A DNA stretch of 64,000 nucleotides from Serratia quinivorans (GCA_900457075.1 UGYN01000002.1:5518001-5582000); one strand, 5' to 3'. Numbered from the stretch's first letter, positions 21,776 to 32,705 are shown. The notes: generated from the letters alone by a model not told the origin. Program-made: numbers and translations.

Positions 21776-23860
21776 ATGCCTCTGATCTATTCCACCCGGC
21801 TGCGTTTATCCGCATTGAGTCTGGCGATTGCCTGTACTCTGCCGACGGTGACTTTTGCACAAACCAGCGAAACCCCTTCTTCTTCCTCGGCGACGGCACC
21901 GGTTAAAAAGGACAAAGCCAGCGACGAAACCATGACGGTAGCCGCCACCGGCAATGCGCGCAGCAGTTTTGAAGCACCGATGATGGTCACGGTGATCGAG
22001 GCCGATACGCCGCAAAGCCAAACCGCCACCAGCGCCGGCGATATGCTGCGCCGCGTGCCGGGCATTACCGTCAATGGCACCGGTCGCAGTAATGGCCAGG
22101 ACGTTTTCATGCGTGGCTACGGTAAAAATGGCGTGCTGACGCTGGTGGATGGCATCCGTCAGGGCACCGATACCGGCCACCTTGGCGCCACCTTCCTCGA
22201 TCCGGCACTGGTGAAACGCATCGAAGTCGTGCGCGGCCCTTCCGCCCTGCTGTATGGCAGCGGCGCACTGGGCGGCGTTATCGCTTATGAAACCGTAGAT
22301 GCCGCCGATCTGCTGTTGCCCGGCCATAATAGTGGCTACCGGGTGTATGGCACCGCCGGCAGCGGCGACCACAGCCTCGGCATGGGGGCCAGCACCTACG
22401 GCAGAACCGACAATCTCGACGGCCTGCTGTCATTTGGCACCCGCGACGTCGGCAATCTGCGTCAGGGCAACGGCTTCGATGCACCCAATGATGAAACCAT
22501 CAGTAATCTGCTGGCCAAGGGGACCTGGACGCTCGATGAGAATCAGTCATTGAGCGGCGACCTGCGCTATTACAACAACCGGGCGCAAGAGCCGAAAAAC
22601 CCGCAGGAATCGGCCAGCAGCAGCGGTAACCTGATGACCGACCGCTCGACCATTCAACGCGACGGCCAGCTTGGCTACAAACTGAAGCCTGTGGGTCAGG
22701 ATTGGCTCGACGCCGAAGCCAAAATCTATTACTCCGAAGTGGAGATCAACGCCCACACCAACGGCAGTGAAGATGAAGCGCGCAAGCAAACCACTCGCGG
22801 TGCCAAACTCGAAAACCGCAGCCGTTTGTTTGCCGATACCTTCGCCTCTCACTTATTGACCTACGGCAGCGAAGCTTACAAGCAGGAGCAAACACCGGGT
22901 GGCGCGACAGAAAGCTTCCCACAGGCGAAAATCAACTTTGCTTCCGGCTGGTTGCAGGACGAAATTACCCTGCGCGACCTGCCGGTCACCCTGCTTGCCG
23001 GGACGCGTTACGATAACTACAAGGGTTCCAGTGACGGTTACGCCGATGTTGACGCCGACAAGTGGTCATCGCGCGGTGCCGTTACAGTGACGCCAACCGA
23101 CTGGTTAATGCTGTTCGGTTCTTATTCGCAGGCTTTCCGCGCCCCGACCATGGGAGAAATGTACAACGATTCCAAGCACTTCTCTATCCCCATGGGCCCG
23201 ACCACCATTACCAACAACTGGGTGCCTAACCCGAACCTGAAGCCGGAAACCAATGCCACCCAGGAATACGGTTTCGGGCTACGCTTTGACGATTTGCTAC
23301 GGGCTGATGACAGCCTGCAATTCAAAGCCAGCTACTTTGATACCAAAGCCCGCGACTACATCACCACGGATGTCACCATGGAGCTGGGTCGTGGCCCTCG
23401 TGGCCCTTATTGCATCAGCTGCACCACTTTCTCGACCAATATCGACCGTGCAAAAATTTGGGGCTGGGACGCAACGCTGAGCTATAAAACCGCCATTTTT
23501 GGCTGGGACCTGGCGTACAACCGCACTCGTGGCAAGAACGAAAGCAGCGGCGAATGGCTAAACAGCATCAATCCGGACACGGTAACCAGCACGCTGGATA
23601 TTCCACTGGGTGAAACCGGCCTGTCCACCGGCTGGGTGGCCACTGTGGCCCAACGAGCCACCCGCGTAGAAACCGGCACCGCAGAACAAGGCGGCTACGG
23701 CGTCAACGATTTTTACCTGAGCTATAAAGGCCGCGAACGCCTGCAGGGCGTGACCACCACGGTGGTGCTGGGCAACGCCTTTGATAAAGAATATTACTCG
23801 CCACAGGGCATACCGCAGGACGGGCGTAATGCCAAACTGCTGGTCAGCTATCAGTGGTAA
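21776..23860 (+). CDS. hemR: TonB-dependent haem/haemoglobin outer-membrane receptor HemR
   Basis: HemR imports haem across the outer membrane. The start MPLIYSTRLRLSAL has GGAGAG seven bases upstream and gives 694 residues, with a signal peptide ending near TFAQTSE. The rest comprises a TonB-box-like ETMTVAA, a plug domain to about residue 200 and a 22-strand barrel ending in YQW. The haem-receptor hallmark FRAP...NPNL is present, with a histidine in SKHFS between the two (about residue 468). A second histidine lies in TDTGHLGA (about residue 134). These correspond to the two functional histidines of Yersinia HemR. It is followed by hemSTUV. Confidence 0.96.
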   Translation: MPLIYSTRLRLSALSLAIACTLPTVTFAQTSETPSSSSATAPVKKDKASDETMTVAATGNARSSFEAPMMVTVIEADTPQSQTATSAGDMLRRVPGITVNGTGRSNGQDVFMRGYGKNGVLTLVDGIRQGTDTGHLGATFLDPALVKRIEVVRGPSALLYGSGALGGVIAYETVDAADLLLPGHNSGYRVYGTAGSGDHSLGMGASTYGRTDNLDGLLSFGTRDVGNLRQGNGFDAPNDETISNLLAKGTWTLDENQSLSGDLRYYNNRAQEPKNPQESASSSGNLMTDRSTIQRDGQLGYKLKPVGQDWLDAEAKIYYSEVEINAHTNGSEDEARKQTTRGAKLENRSRLFADTFASHLLTYGSEAYKQEQTPGGATESFPQAKINFASGWLQDEITLRDLPVTLLAGTRYDNYKGSSDGYADVDADKWSSRGAVTVTPTDWLMLFGSYSQAFRAPTMGEMYNDSKHFSIPMGPTTITNNWVPNPNLKPETNATQEYGFGLRFDDLLRADDSLQFKASYFDTKARDYITTDVTMELGRGPRGPYCISCTTFSTNIDRAKIWGWDATLSYKTAIFGWDLAYNRTRGKNESSGEWLNSINPDTVTSTLDIPLGETGLSTGWVATVAQRATRVETGTAEQGGYGVNDFYLSYKGRERLQGVTTTVVLGNAFDKEYYSPQGIPQDGRNAKLLVSYQW

Positions 23861-23923
23861 CGTTTTAAATCCGGCGGGCATGAAGATTGCCCGCCGCTTG
23901 ATTCACACACAGGAGAACCCGCA

Positions 23924-24958
23924 ATGAGCAATACCCTATATGCACGCTACCAGCAGGCAAAAATTGATAACCCAGGCAAATATGCGCGTGACCTGGCTGA
24001 AATTCTTGGCGTCAGCGAAGCGGAGCTGACCCACGTCCGCGTCGGTCAGGACACCCGTCGTCTGCAGGCCGATGCCCGTACCCTGCTGACCGAACTCGAA
24101 CAGGTAGGCGTCACCAAATCCATTACCCGTAATAGCTACGCGGTGCATGAGCAAATGGGTCGTTATCGCAACCAGCACCTGAACGGTCATGCCGGGTTGA
24201 TCCTCAATCCGCGTGAGCTGGATCTGCGTCTGTTCCTCAACCAGTGGGCCAGCGCTTTCGCCATGAGCGAAACCAACAAGCGCGGCGTACGCCACAGCAT
24301 TCAGTTCTTCGATCATCAGGGCGACGCACTGCATAAGGTTTACACCACCGATGAAACCGATCTCCCAGCCTGGATGGCGTTGGTTGAACGCCACCTGAAT
24401 GCGGAAAACCCGACGCTGGAACTGCAACCGGCAGACGCCACGGTCAGTAACGCCTCGCCAGATGCCGACAAAATTGACCAGGAATGGCGTGCAATGACCG
24501 ACGTTCACCAGTTCTTCCAGTTGTTGAGCCGCAACAAACTGACCCGCCAGCAAGCCTTCAGCGCCGTCGGTAACGATTTGGCCTATCGGGTCGATAACAG
24601 CGCCCTGAGCCAATTGCTTAACGCCGCGATGGGCCTGCAGAACGAAATCATGATTTTTGTCGGCAACCGTGGCTGCGTGCAGATCTTTACCGGTCAGATT
24701 GAACGCCTGATGCCGCAGGAAGGCTGGATTAACGTGTTCAATCGCCGCTTCACCCTGCACCTGATCGAAGATGCAATCGCCGAAAGCTGGATCACCCGCA
24801 AGCCCACCAAAGACGGCTTCGTCACCAGTCTGGAACTGTTTGCCGCCGACGGCACGCAGATAGCTCAACTTTACGGCCAGCGTACCGAAGGCCAGCCGGA
24901 GCAAACTCAGTGGCGTGAGCAGGTTGCCGCGCTTGAACCCAAGGACGTTGCCGCATGA
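23924..24958 (+). CDS. hemS: haemin-degrading/haem-trafficking factor HemS
   Basis: HemS binds haem in the cytoplasm and releases iron or protects against free haem. The 344 residues contain the two tandem HemS/ChuX repeats (about 30-170 and 200-330). The second repeat has the haem-pocket segment [23 protein letters not shown] lies seven bases before the ATG. The stop overlaps the hemT start as ATGA, so expression is coupled. Confidence 0.95.
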   Translation: MSNTLYARYQQAKIDNPGKYARDLAEILGVSEAELTHVRVGQDTRRLQADARTLLTELEQVGVTKSITRNSYAVHEQMGRYRNQHLNGHAGLILNPRELDLRLFLNQWASAFAMSETNKRGVRHSIQFFDHQGDALHKVYTTDETDLPAWMALVERHLNAENPTLELQPADATVSNASPDADKIDQEWRAMTDVHQFFQLLSRNKLTRQQAFSAVGNDLAYRVDNSALSQLLNAAMGLQNEIMIFVGNRGCVQIFTGQIERLMPQEGWINVFNRRFTLHLIEDAIAESWITRKPTKDGFVTSLELFAADGTQIAQLYGQRTEGQPEQTQWREQVAALEPKDVAA

Positions 24959-25785
24959 TACCTTCATTGACCCGTCGTCTGGCGCTGTGCATTGCGCTGG
25001 CGTTGCCGTTCACCGCTGCGGCGGCGGAACGTATTGTCTCGATAGGCGGTGACGTCACCGAAATTGCCTTCGCCCTGGGCGCGGGCGATGAAGTGATAGC
25101 GCGAGACAGCACCAGCCTGCAGCCGGAAACCGTTAAAAAACTGCCGGACGTCGGTTACATGCGCCAGCTTAATGCCGAAGGTATTTTGGCGCTGAAACCC
25201 ACGCTGGTGCTGACCACCGAATTGGCCGAGCCGGCGCTGGTGCTCAAACAGCTGGAAGAGAGTGGCGTTAAAGTGGTGCGCATTCCCGGCGATACCACCT
25301 TGCAAAGCGTGCCGGAAAAAATCGCTGTGATCGCCAGTGCGCTTCAGCGCACCGAGCAGGGCAAGCAGTTGAGCACCCGTTACCAGCAGCAATTGGCGGC
25401 GGTGAAAACCGATGCGTTGCCGGTCAGGGTGTTGTTCGTCATGAGCCACGGCGGTATTACGCCCATGGCCGCCGGGCAACACACGGCCGCCGACGCGGTC
25501 ATCACCGCTGCGGGTCTGAAAAACGCCATGCAAGGATTCAGCCGCTATCGCCCGCTTTCGCAGGAAGGCGTGATAGCCAGCGCGCCGGATTTGCTGCTGG
25601 TCACCACCGACGGCGTAAAAACGCTCGGCGGCGAACAGGAGCTGTGGAAATTGCCTGGCATGGCACTCACCCCGGCGGGCAAACAGCATCGCATACTGGT
25701 GGTTGACGATATGGCGCTGCTGGGCTTCGGGCTGGAAACGCCCGCCGCGCTGGCCAAGCTGCGTCATGCGGCGGAGCAAAAGTAA
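24955..25785 (+). CDS. hemT: haem ABC transporter periplasmic binding protein HemT
   Basis: HemT captures haem in the periplasm. It has 276 residues: a Sec signal peptide ([18 protein letters not shown]), then a cluster-A-III (helical-backbone) binding fold starting [18 protein letters not shown]. It lies between hemS and the permease gene and overlaps both by one to four bases. Confidence 0.95.
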   Translation: MIPSLTRRLALCIALALPFTAAAAERIVSIGGDVTEIAFALGAGDEVIARDSTSLQPETVKKLPDVGYMRQLNAEGILALKPTLVLTTELAEPALVLKQLEESGVKVVRIPGDTTLQSVPEKIAVIASALQRTEQGKQLSTRYQQQLAAVKTDALPVRVLFVMSHGGITPMAAGQHTAADAVITAAGLKNAMQGFSRYRPLSQEGVIASAPDLLLVTTDGVKTLGGEQELWKLPGMALTPAGKQHRILVVDDMALLGFGLETPAALAKLRHAAEQK

Positions 25786-26789
25786 TGCGCTGCCGTACCT
25801 CTCCCCGCCTGGCGATGACCAGCCTGCTGGTACTGTTGGCACTATTGGCTTTGGGCGCGGCCAATATGGGGGCGCTGACGCTGTCATTCCGCACCCTGTG
25901 GCAACAGCCGTTCAGCGACACCTCCTGGCATATCTGGCTGAATATCCGTTTGCCGCGTGTGCTGCTGGCGGTAGTGATAGGTTGCGCGTTGGCGGTGTCC
26001 GGCGCCGTGATGCAGGGATTGTTCCGTAATCCCTTGGCCGATCCCAGCCTGTTGGGGATCAGTAGCGGCGGCGCGCTGTTTGTCGCGCTGATTATCGTTA
26101 TGCCGCTGGCCCTGCCGCCGGTGATTGCCCTGTATGGCCACATGCTGGCGGCATTTCTCGGCAGCATGCTGGTATCGCTGTTGATTTACGGCATCAGCCG
26201 CAGCGGCCACGGCAGCCTGTCGCGCCTGTTGCTGGCGGGTATCGCCATTAACGCCCTGTGCATGGCAGCGATTGGCGTGCTGTCTTACCTCAGTAATGAC
26301 CAGCAACTGCGCCAGTTTTCACTGTGGATGATGGGCAGCCTGAGCCAGTCACAATGGCCCACCCTGGCCGTTTCCGCCTCGCTGATCCTGCCGACCATCC
26401 TGCTGACACTCTTACAGGCGCGCCGCCTGAATCTGCTGCAACTGGGAGATGAGGAGGCGCATTACCTCGGTGTGAATGTTCAGCGTGCCAAGTTACAGCT
26501 GCTGTTGTTGAGCGCATTACTGATAGGCGCAGCGGTAGCGATGAGTGGCGTGATTGGTTTTATCGGTCTGGTGGTGCCGCATCTGGTGCGCATGCGCCTC
26601 GGCGGCGACCACCGCTGGCTGCTGCCCTGTTCTGCACTGGGGGGAGCCTGCCTGCTGTTGGTCAGCGATACGCTGGCACGCACGCTGGTGGCTCCGGCAG
26701 AAATGCCGGTCGGTTTGATGACCAGCCTGATCGGCGGGCCTTATTTCTTATGGCTGGTGATGCGCCAGCGGGAGCGCGTGGGTGGATAA
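25785..26789 (+). CDS. hemU: haem ABC transporter permease HemU
   Basis: HemU is a FecCD-family inner-membrane permease with ten predicted transmembrane helices in 334 residues. It carries the family coupling segment [15 protein letters not shown] and the N-terminal pattern [19 protein letters not shown]. It starts within the last codon region of hemT and overlaps hemV by eight bases. Confidence 0.95.
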   Translation: MRCRTSPRLAMTSLLVLLALLALGAANMGALTLSFRTLWQQPFSDTSWHIWLNIRLPRVLLAVVIGCALAVSGAVMQGLFRNPLADPSLLGISSGGALFVALIIVMPLALPPVIALYGHMLAAFLGSMLVSLLIYGISRSGHGSLSRLLLAGIAINALCMAAIGVLSYLSNDQQLRQFSLWMMGSLSQSQWPTLAVSASLILPTILLTLLQARRLNLLQLGDEEAHYLGVNVQRAKLQLLLLSALLIGAAVAMSGVIGFIGLVVPHLVRMRLGGDHRWLLPCSALGGACLLLVSDTLARTLVAPAEMPVGLMTSLIGGPYFLWLVMRQRERVGG

Positions 26790-27567
26790 CACAGCAAGCC
26801 TGACGGCGCAGCAGTTACGTTACAGCCTGGGTTCACGGCGGCTGATCAACGATGTCTCACTGAGTATCAATAGCGGCGAAATGGTGGCAATTATCGGGCC
26901 GAACGGCGCGGGTAAGTCGACGTTACTGCGCCTGTTAACCGGTTATCTGGCCCCAGGCTGTGGCGAATGTCAGTTGCTCGGGCGCCCGCTGGAACAGTGG
27001 CAACCACAGCAGTTGGCGAAAGTGCGCGCGGTAATGCGTCAACATAGCGATCTGGCCTTCCCCTTTACCGTAGAGGAAGTGGTCAGTATGGGCCGTGCCC
27101 CCCACGGCAAACGCGACGCACAACGGGCGGTACAACAGGTAATGGCGCAAACCGACTGTCTCGAATTGGCCCAGCGCGATTATCGCCAGCTCTCCGGCGG
27201 TGAACAGCAACGAGTGCAACTCGCCCGCGTGCTGGCGCAGCTTTGGCAACCGCAGCCAACGCCGGCCTGGCTGTTTCTGGACGAACCGACCTCGGCGCTG
27301 GATCTCTACCACCAGCAACATACGCTCAGACTGCTGCGTACGCTGACGCGGCAACAGCCGATTGCGGTGTGCTGCGTATTGCACGATCTCAATCTCGCGG
27401 CCTTGTATGCGGATCGTATTTTATTGATGCATCAGGGGCAATTGGTCGCGACGGGCACGCCGCAGGAAGTGTTGCAGGCAGAGATCCTCACCCGCTGGTA
27501 TCAGGCAGATTTGGGCGTGGTTCATCACCCGGAAGTGGCGTTGCCACAGGTCTATTTGCGTCAGTAG
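26782..27567 (+). CDS. hemV: haem ABC transporter ATP-binding protein HemV
   Basis: HemV is the ATPase of the haem importer. The GTG start inside the end of hemU gives 261 residues. Motifs seen are Walker [10 protein letters not shown], signature [15 protein letters not shown], Walker [12 protein letters not shown] and the switch histidine in VLHDLNLAA. It is the last gene of the hemPRSTUV cluster. Confidence 0.95.
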   Translation: MDNTASLTAQQLRYSLGSRRLINDVSLSINSGEMVAIIGPNGAGKSTLLRLLTGYLAPGCGECQLLGRPLEQWQPQQLAKVRAVMRQHSDLAFPFTVEEVVSMGRAPHGKRDAQRAVQQVMAQTDCLELAQRDYRQLSGGEQQRVQLARVLAQLWQPQPTPAWLFLDEPTSALDLYHQQHTLRLLRTLTRQQPIAVCCVLHDLNLAALYADRILLMHQGQLVATGTPQEVLQAEILTRWYQADLGVVHHPEVALPQVYLRQ

Positions 27568-27576
27568 TTTCTTTAC

Positions 27577-27598
27577 CGGGCGCGCTGTACCGCGCCCG
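27577..27598. terminator. shared terminator between hemV and selO
   Basis: CGGGCGCG pairs perfectly with CGCGCCCG around CTGTAC in the 48-bp space between the two convergent genes. T-rich sequence lies on both sides, so it may serve both. Confidence 0.75.
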
Positions 27599-27615
27599 TC
27601 ATCTTTCTTCGTCAA

Positions 27616-29058
27616 TCAGCTAGAACAAGAAATTTCCAGATGTTTGCCCCAATCCGGCGGCAACGCGGCGAGATCGTCATACTCCGGGTTATCCGCGAAT
27701 GGCGCCAGTAACGCCTGATGCAAACGCGCCAGCTTACTGACATCATCTTGTTCGGCACTTTCAATCGCCTGTTGCGCCAGATAGTTGCGCAGGATTAGCT
27801 TCGGATTCACTGCCTTCATCGCCTGCTGGCGCTGCGCGTCACTTATCTGTTCTTGCTGCAGGCGCTGGCGGTACTGCTGATACCAGCCATCGAATGCGGC
27901 GCGATCGATAAATTCATCTCGCAGCGGCGACTGCGCCTGCTGCTGCTCCGTCTGGCTTAGCAAGCGGAATGTCCGGCTATAGTCCCGGCCCTCTTGCGCC
28001 ATCAGACTCAACAACCCGGTCAGCAAATCATTATCCTGCTGCGACTGGGTGAAAAAGCCGAGCTTGGCTCTCATCTGTTCCCCATAGGCACGCATCAGGG
28101 CCGGTTCATAGGCCGCCAGCGCATTTTGCAACTGCTCAGTGCTCATCAGCCCGGACAAGGTTTGTGCCAGGCGGTGAAGATTCCACAGCGCCACCGCCGG
28201 TTGGTTATCATAGGCATAACGCCCCTGATGATCGGAATGGTTACAGATATAGTCGGGCTTATAATCGTCAAGGAAGCCGTAGGGACCATAGTCGATGGTG
28301 ATACCCAAAATCGACATGTTATCGGTGTTCATCACGCCGTGAGCAAAACCGACGGTTTGCCAATGGGCGATGAGCCGGGCGGTGCGTTCGACCACATCGG
28401 TAAACCACAGCAGATAGCCATCGCTCTGATCTTTAAACTGCGGCCAGTGGCGGGCAATCACAAAATCAGCCAACTGCTGCACCTGCTCCGGCTGCTTACG
28501 GTAATAAAAATGTTCGAAATGGCCGAAACGCACGTGGCTTTCCGCTACGCGTAGCAGCATCGCCCCACGTTCAGCCTGTTCGCGATAGACGGGCTGATCG
28601 CTGGTCACAATGGTCAACGCACGCGTGGTTGGAATGCCCAGATGATGCAACGCCTCGGAAGCCAGGAACTCACGGATCACCGAGCGCAGCACCGCACGGC
28701 CGTCGCCCATACGTGAATACGGCGTCAGCCCGGCCCCTTTCAGATGCCAGTCCATGCTGCTACCATCCGCCAGCCGCTGTTCACCCAGCAAAATGCCGCG
28801 ACCATCACCCAATTGCCCGGCCCAGACGCCGAACTGATGGCCGCTGTACACCTGTGCCAGCGGCTGCATACCCGGCAGCAGCGTTTCTCCCGCCCAAATA
28901 GGGGTTTTATCCTGGGTAAACCAGCTTTCGTCCAGCCCCAGCTCACGCGCCAGTGGCTCGCTGTGATACAGCAGGCGAGTCCCCGTTAACGGCGTGGGGT
29001 TCAATTCGGTATAAAAACCGGCTAATTGTTGTTGGTAAGCATTTTCAAACTGCGGCAT
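27616..29058 (-). CDS. selO: protein adenylyltransferase SelO (YdiU)
   Basis: SelO is a pseudokinase-fold enzyme that transfers AMP to protein hydroxyls and takes part in the oxidative-stress response. The start [11 protein letters not shown] has GGAGG just upstream and gives 480 residues; the frame runs 24 codons further without support. Conserved segments include [17 protein letters not shown], the nucleotide-loop region [30 protein letters not shown] and [11 protein letters not shown]. It ends with the redox-active CSS; some homologues use selenocysteine here. Confidence 0.94.
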   Translation of the reverse strand: MPQFENAYQQQLAGFYTELNPTPLTGTRLLYHSEPLARELGLDESWFTQDKTPIWAGETLLPGMQPLAQVYSGHQFGVWAGQLGDGRGILLGEQRLADGSSMDWHLKGAGLTPYSRMGDGRAVLRSVIREFLASEALHHLGIPTTRALTIVTSDQPVYREQAERGAMLLRVAESHVRFGHFEHFYYRKQPEQVQQLADFVIARHWPQFKDQSDGYLLWFTDVVERTARLIAHWQTVGFAHGVMNTDNMSILGITIDYGPYGFLDDYKPDYICNHSDHQGRYAYDNQPAVALWNLHRLAQTLSGLMSTEQLQNALAAYEPALMRAYGEQMRAKLGFFTQSQQDNDLLTGLLSLMAQEGRDYSRTFRLLSQTEQQQAQSPLRDEFIDRAAFDGWYQQYRQRLQQEQISDAQRQQAMKAVNPKLILRNYLAQQAIESAEQDDVSKLARLHQALLAPFADNPEYDDLAALPPDWGKHLEISCSS

Positions 29059-29127
29059 AGGCCCTCCGTTCCACCTAGTGTAGAGCCTGGGCGTGGGGAT
29101 TAACACGGAAGAAATGCAGGGAGAACG

Positions 29128-29200
29128 CATCTGCCTGATACCAGGACAGATGCGAGGGGATTGGCTTTTATGTATACCGATACGGCTTAAAAGCCTTTTT
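29128..29200 (+). ncRNA. candidate small RNA or leader with two hairpins
   Basis: Two consecutive stem-loops lie between selO and the EAL gene. The first is GCATCTGCCTG / CAGGACAGATGC (11 pairs with one bulge, 29128-29154). The second is GGCTTTTA / TAAAAGCC, followed by T5 (about 29163-29200). The T run fits plus-strand transcription, but no annotated plus-strand gene precedes it. This may be the 3' part of a small RNA or a leader of the small frame at 29241. No clear promoter was seen. Confidence 0.3.
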
Positions 29201-29240
29201 GCGCTGATGAATAAAATACTTTATCAGCGAGAGAATGATA

Positions 29241-29351
29241 ATGAATAACAGTACCGGGATAGCAGCCAACTTCATCCCGACCATTATTGGAACCATTGTG
29301 TGTGTAGTACTCTCAATTATTGTTTTTGAACTCATCGGGCGTTACCCGTAA
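29241..29351 (+). CDS. putative 36-aa single-span membrane protein
   Basis: A frame of 36 codons starts MNNSTGIAANFIPT and continues with a strongly hydrophobic stretch (IIGTIVCVVLSIIVFELIG) before a short RYP tail. This is typical of enterobacterial small membrane proteins. A GAGAG segment precedes the ATG by about 6 bases. Its last 39 bases overlap the end of the EAL gene on the other strand. It may be real or chance; no homologue is recognised. Confidence 0.4.
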   Translation: MNNSTGIAANFIPTIIGTIVCVVLSIIVFELIGRYP

Positions 29352-30050
29352 CGCCGCCAAATTATCCACACCAACGCTGGGCCATAAAAAACCTTGCAGG
29401 CCAAAAACACCGGCGTGTCTGAGCTTATTAAAATACTCCTCCCTCTCTATTCCTTCGACGATGACTCCCTTGCACAGCAGATTGATATTCTTTAATAGCG
29501 AATCAATGACCACGTCATAACCCTGGTGGGTAAACAGCTGCCAGTAAAATCGCTTATCGATTTTCACGTAGTCGAATAGACCATCATACAATGCGGTCAG
29601 AGTTGCCTGACCAGAACCAAAGTCGTCCAACCACAGTGAGAATTTCTCACTAAGCCGACGAATTTTTTCATTGTTTTTCCCCGCCGAAAGATTCGGAAAA
29701 CCCTCGCTGATTTCAAAGGCGATAAATGACCATTGTCTGATCCGTTCGCACAATTGATCGTCAGCAAGAATCAAATCGACCAGGATTTCTTCGACGTCAA
29801 GCGTCAACAATACATCGTTTTCGACAAACCAGGCGGCATTTTGCTCCGCCAAACTCAATTGTTCATTAAATAACTCAATCCTTTGCTCGGTGGACAATAA
29901 ATTAATCCCAATGTCAGCCGGCATCGCCAAATCACCGTCCAGGCTATTAAAACGGTTCAAGATTTCTACCGCCAACAGCCTGCCCTCCATTGAGTAAACA
30001 GGTTGAAAAACATAGCTACTAATAAAGTCAGCTTCGAGTTGGATTTTCAT
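29313..30050 (-). CDS. EAL-domain protein at the ydiV position
   Basis: A stand-alone EAL domain of 245 residues occupies the place where E. coli has ydiV (rflP), an inactive EAL protein that blocks FlhDC. The overall alignment with YdiV is recognisable, especially the N-terminal MKI and LQGFLWPSV near the end. Unlike YdiV, most c-di-GMP phosphodiesterase residues are present: Glu29 and Arg33 in VEILNR, Glu113, Asp142-Asp143 in DDFGSG, Lys163 in KID and Glu199 in VEGIE. The exceptions are Ile for Ala in EAL and Asp85 for the metal-binding Asn. It may be an active or weak phosphodiesterase or a FlhDC regulator. Confidence 0.85.
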   Translation of the reverse strand: MKIQLEADFISSYVFQPVYSMEGRLLAVEILNRFNSLDGDLAMPADIGINLLSTEQRIELFNEQLSLAEQNAAWFVENDVLLTLDVEEILVDLILADDQLCERIRQWSFIAFEISEGFPNLSAGKNNEKIRRLSEKFSLWLDDFGSGQATLTALYDGLFDYVKIDKRFYWQLFTHQGYDVVIDSLLKNINLLCKGVIVEGIEREEYFNKLRHAGVFGLQGFLWPSVGVDNLAALRVTPDEFKNNN

Positions 30051-30556
30051 TTCAATGCCATAGGCTGAATGGCGAACATCTCATCGTATATCAATATATT
30101 TTATCGATCAATCCCTGTGAGATTAATCGGAAATATCAATACAGCCAGTCATAATTTATCATTTTATTGATAGATTAAAGCTATATTAGGGGGGCGTAAC
30201 GCGGATATGAAAACAATTTGGCTTAAGGCAACAACCGTGACCCACGGCATGAATTTGAGAAGTATTTGGCTTATGTGATAAGATAATTCTGAAAATTTGA
30301 CTTATCGACATTGTTTTAATTAAAGAAATTCCTATTCCGCGTTAAATATCAAATCCGTATCTCTGGCCTATGTACAACACAGTGAGCTTAACTGATTAAA
30401 TTTAATAACGCATCAATTCCTGGCGTTATTCCTTGCATTGAATCGGCAAAAAAATGCCCACCTTGATTTTCGGGTAAAATATGCTACCTGAGTGTTTTTA
30501 CTGCATTTTTTTGCAAAAAAAGATTACGGCATGAAAGAGAGGCAAACTCGCGGCGT
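30051..30556. other. AT-rich intergenic region without a recognised gene
   Basis: This roughly 500-bp spacer between the EAL gene and lplA has no frame with a ribosome site and a plausible product. The decamer ATTTGGCTTA occurs twice about 48 bp apart (near 30217 and 30265). The region probably holds the promoter of the EAL gene. Confidence 0.4.
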
Positions 30557-30582
30557 AAAAAAGGGATGAGTTGCCTCATCCC
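30557..30582 (-). terminator. terminator of lplA
   Basis: GGGATGAG / CTCATCCC with a four-base loop; the minus strand then reads T6. It lies 22 bp after the lplA stop. Confidence 0.88.
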
Positions 30583-30603
30583 GGAGCATTCAGGATCCGA
30601 ACG

Positions 30604-31617
30604 TTATTTGATCGTTTCAAGCAACCATTGTCGCAGCTCGGTTAATTCTGCGGCCTGCTCTGGGTACTGCACAATCAAAGCATCGCAGCAATTCGCCAAC
30701 GCCTCGCTGCGATAGGTACAGCCCACCAGCATCTCGGCCAGCCGTTGCAACGGTGCCGGGCTGAGACTGTCGGTAAAAATCTGCGCCCGGCAAATGGCGC
30801 CTTTTTCCACGTCAAAGAAGATATCTACCCCACCCCAGACAAACCGTTCATTCAGCAGGTGACTGAATGCCGGCGCCTTGCCGAAATTCCATTCCCAACT
30901 GCTTTGTTTGGCAAACTGTGCGGCAAAATCCGGCAAATCGGGATAAACGTCAGGCGAAATGATTTCTGCTTTCGTAGTCTCACCATAATGCTCAAAGAAC
31001 GCCTGAGTTATTGCGTCGCACACCTGCTGGTGGCTGATATCGGCTTTAAACTCCGCCAGATTGGCAACGCGAGAACGTACCGAGGTGATGCCCTTGGCCT
31101 GCAATTTTTTAGGGTCCGGATTAAGGTAGTCGGCCAGGCGATTGAGATCCGCGTTCAGCAACAAGGTGCCATGGTGGAACCCGCGATCCTGAGTTTCCCG
31201 GTAGGCCGAGCCGGAGATTTTACGCACGCCCTCTGCGGTATCAATCACCAGGTCATTGCGTCCCGATGCGGTGGCCTTAATGCCCAACTGAGCCAGAGCT
31301 TGCAGAATAATGCCGGTAGAGACGGTTTTATCGTAACCGGGTTTGCCCGCCATAAAGGTAAAACAGCTATTGCCCAAATCGTGGAATACCGCACCACCGC
31401 CGCTGCTGCGGCGTGCCAGACGAATACCGTCCTGCTCCATGCGGCGGGTGTTGCACTCTTTCCAGGGGTTTTGTGACTGACCAATGACCACGGTTTCGGC
31501 ATTGCGCCACAGGAACAGAATTTTCTGCGTAGTCATTTCGCGGAAGATGCACTCTTCCACTGCCAGATTGAACCAGGGATCGTAGGAATCGGAAATCAAC
31601 AGGCGTAAGTTACTCAT
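30604..31617 (-). CDS. lplA: lipoate-protein ligase A
   Basis: LplA activates free lipoate with ATP and attaches it to lipoyl domains of 2-oxoacid dehydrogenases and the glycine cleavage H protein. The start [19 protein letters not shown] gives 337 residues (338 in E. coli); 14 extra upstream codons are unsupported. The lipoate-binding [15 protein letters not shown] and the conserved GRNDLV are visible. The catalytic and C-terminal domains are complete. In E. coli the gene lies elsewhere on the chromosome. Confidence 0.95.
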   Translation of the reverse strand: MSNLRLLISDSYDPWFNLAVEECIFREMTTQKILFLWRNAETVVIGQSQNPWKECNTRRMEQDGIRLARRSSGGGAVFHDLGNSCFTFMAGKPGYDKTVSTGIILQALAQLGIKATASGRNDLVIDTAEGVRKISGSAYRETQDRGFHHGTLLLNADLNRLADYLNPDPKKLQAKGITSVRSRVANLAEFKADISHQQVCDAITQAFFEHYGETTKAEIISPDVYPDLPDFAAQFAKQSSWEWNFGKAPAFSHLLNERFVWGGVDIFFDVEKGAICRAQIFTDSLSPAPLQRLAEMLVGCTYRSEALANCCDALIVQYPEQAAELTELRQWLLETIK

Positions 31618-31674
31618 GGCGGTCACCGTTAAGGATGTGATACCGCCATGATACACCAAATCAAGAGGTTAGAG

Positions 31675-32139
31675 CTAAATGCGACGCGCCTGCCAGTAGA
31701 CCTTCTTCCAGTACACGTTGTTCAGCGAGGAACGTATCACGCCGCGGCTGGTCGAGGCATGGATAAACTGATCGTTGGTGTCATAAATGCCAACGTGCAA
31801 ACCATTCTCACCGCCACCGGTTTTGAAAAACACCAGATCGCCGGGCATCAGTTCATCGCGAGAGACTTTGGTTCCCAGCGAGGTTTGCTCTTCAGTAGAG
31901 CGTGGTAATTGCATATCGAAACGATCGCTGAAAGTGCGATAAACAAATCCGGAGCAGTCGACGCCACCGCGGTCTAACCCGCCATAGCGATAGGGGGCGC
32001 CGTACCATTGACGCAGCTGTTCGTTTAACTGAGCGACAACCACAATCGAATCGGCCAATTTGCCGCTCGGCGGCGGCGCATGGCTGCTACAACCGGCAAG
32101 AATTAAACTGGCTAATAAAAACCAAATACGCATCCGCAT
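31675..32139 (-). CDS. nlpC: NlpC/P60-family peptidoglycan endopeptidase lipoprotein
   Basis: NlpC is a C40 cysteine peptidase thought to cut cell-wall peptides. The 154-residue precursor has a lipoprotein signal (SLILAGCSS). The catalytic cysteine is in GGVDCSGFVYRTF, and the histidine is in HVGIYDTNDQFIHA. E. coli nlpC sits at the same place, before btuD; here the arn operon lies between. Its start is 35 bp from a GC-rich region and the operon partner is unclear. Confidence 0.93.
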   Translation of the reverse strand: MRMRIWFLLASLILAGCSSHAPPPSGKLADSIVVVAQLNEQLRQWYGAPYRYGGLDRGGVDCSGFVYRTFSDRFDMQLPRSTEEQTSLGTKVSRDELMPGDLVFFKTGGGENGLHVGIYDTNDQFIHASTSRGVIRSSLNNVYWKKVYWQARRI

Positions 32140-32312
32140 AATATCCCTTCATTGAACAGATTGCCGCTTTATGCCTCCCGCTAAAGCATACCGCCTGCGA
32201 GGCAAAGCCGACACCAGCTAAGGAAAGCGCTATTTTGGGCTAATTTATCCCCCTGTAGGGGAAAAAGGCAAGCATGGTGAAGGAGATAATCGAATTGACG
32301 CCGGTTTTCGCG

Positions 32313-32705
32313 CTATTGGGGCGTTTTTACCTTGGCCTGACTGTTAATCAGCCACACGCCAAACAGGATAAACAGCGTGCCCAAGGTTTTCAGCAGCGTG
32401 GCGGATTCATTAAACCAGGGCAGGATCACCGCGGCCAGATAGACCAGCGCATAACTTACACTCAACAGCGGGTAAGCGCGGTTGAGTGGTAAATGGTGCA
32501 GCGCGAAGAACCAACACAGCATTGACAGCGCATAGCCGAAAATACCGCCGCTGACCACCACTAACGGCAACCAATACTGCATAAACAGGTTCAGGGTGAC
32601 GTCGGCAAATGACATCAGGGGGATCTGCGCCATACCCCACTTCATCAGCAACTGTGCCAGCGTGACTAACAGCACGCTGGCCGCGCCCCAGGCATAACCT
32701 CTCAT
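32313..32705 (-). CDS. arnF: undecaprenyl-phosphate-L-Ara4N flippase subunit ArnF
   Basis: ArnF pairs with ArnE to flip the L-Ara4N carrier lipid to the periplasmic face. The start [16 protein letters not shown] overlaps the arnE stop as ATGA, giving 130 residues with four transmembrane helices of the small-multidrug-resistance fold. The frame extends 18 codons into arnE without support. It is the last gene of the operon. Confidence 0.92.
   Translation of the reverse strand: MRGYAWGAASVLLVTLAQLLMKWGMAQIPLMSFADVTLNLFMQYWLPLVVVSGGIFGYALSMLCWFFALHHLPLNRAYPLLSVSYALVYLAAVILPWFNESATLLKTLGTLFILFGVWLINSQAKVKTPQ

Noticed and set aside
30205..30280. 23-codon frame beginning MKTIWLKATT
   Set aside because: No ribosome site and no conserved feature; it merely spans the repeated ATTTGGCTTA.
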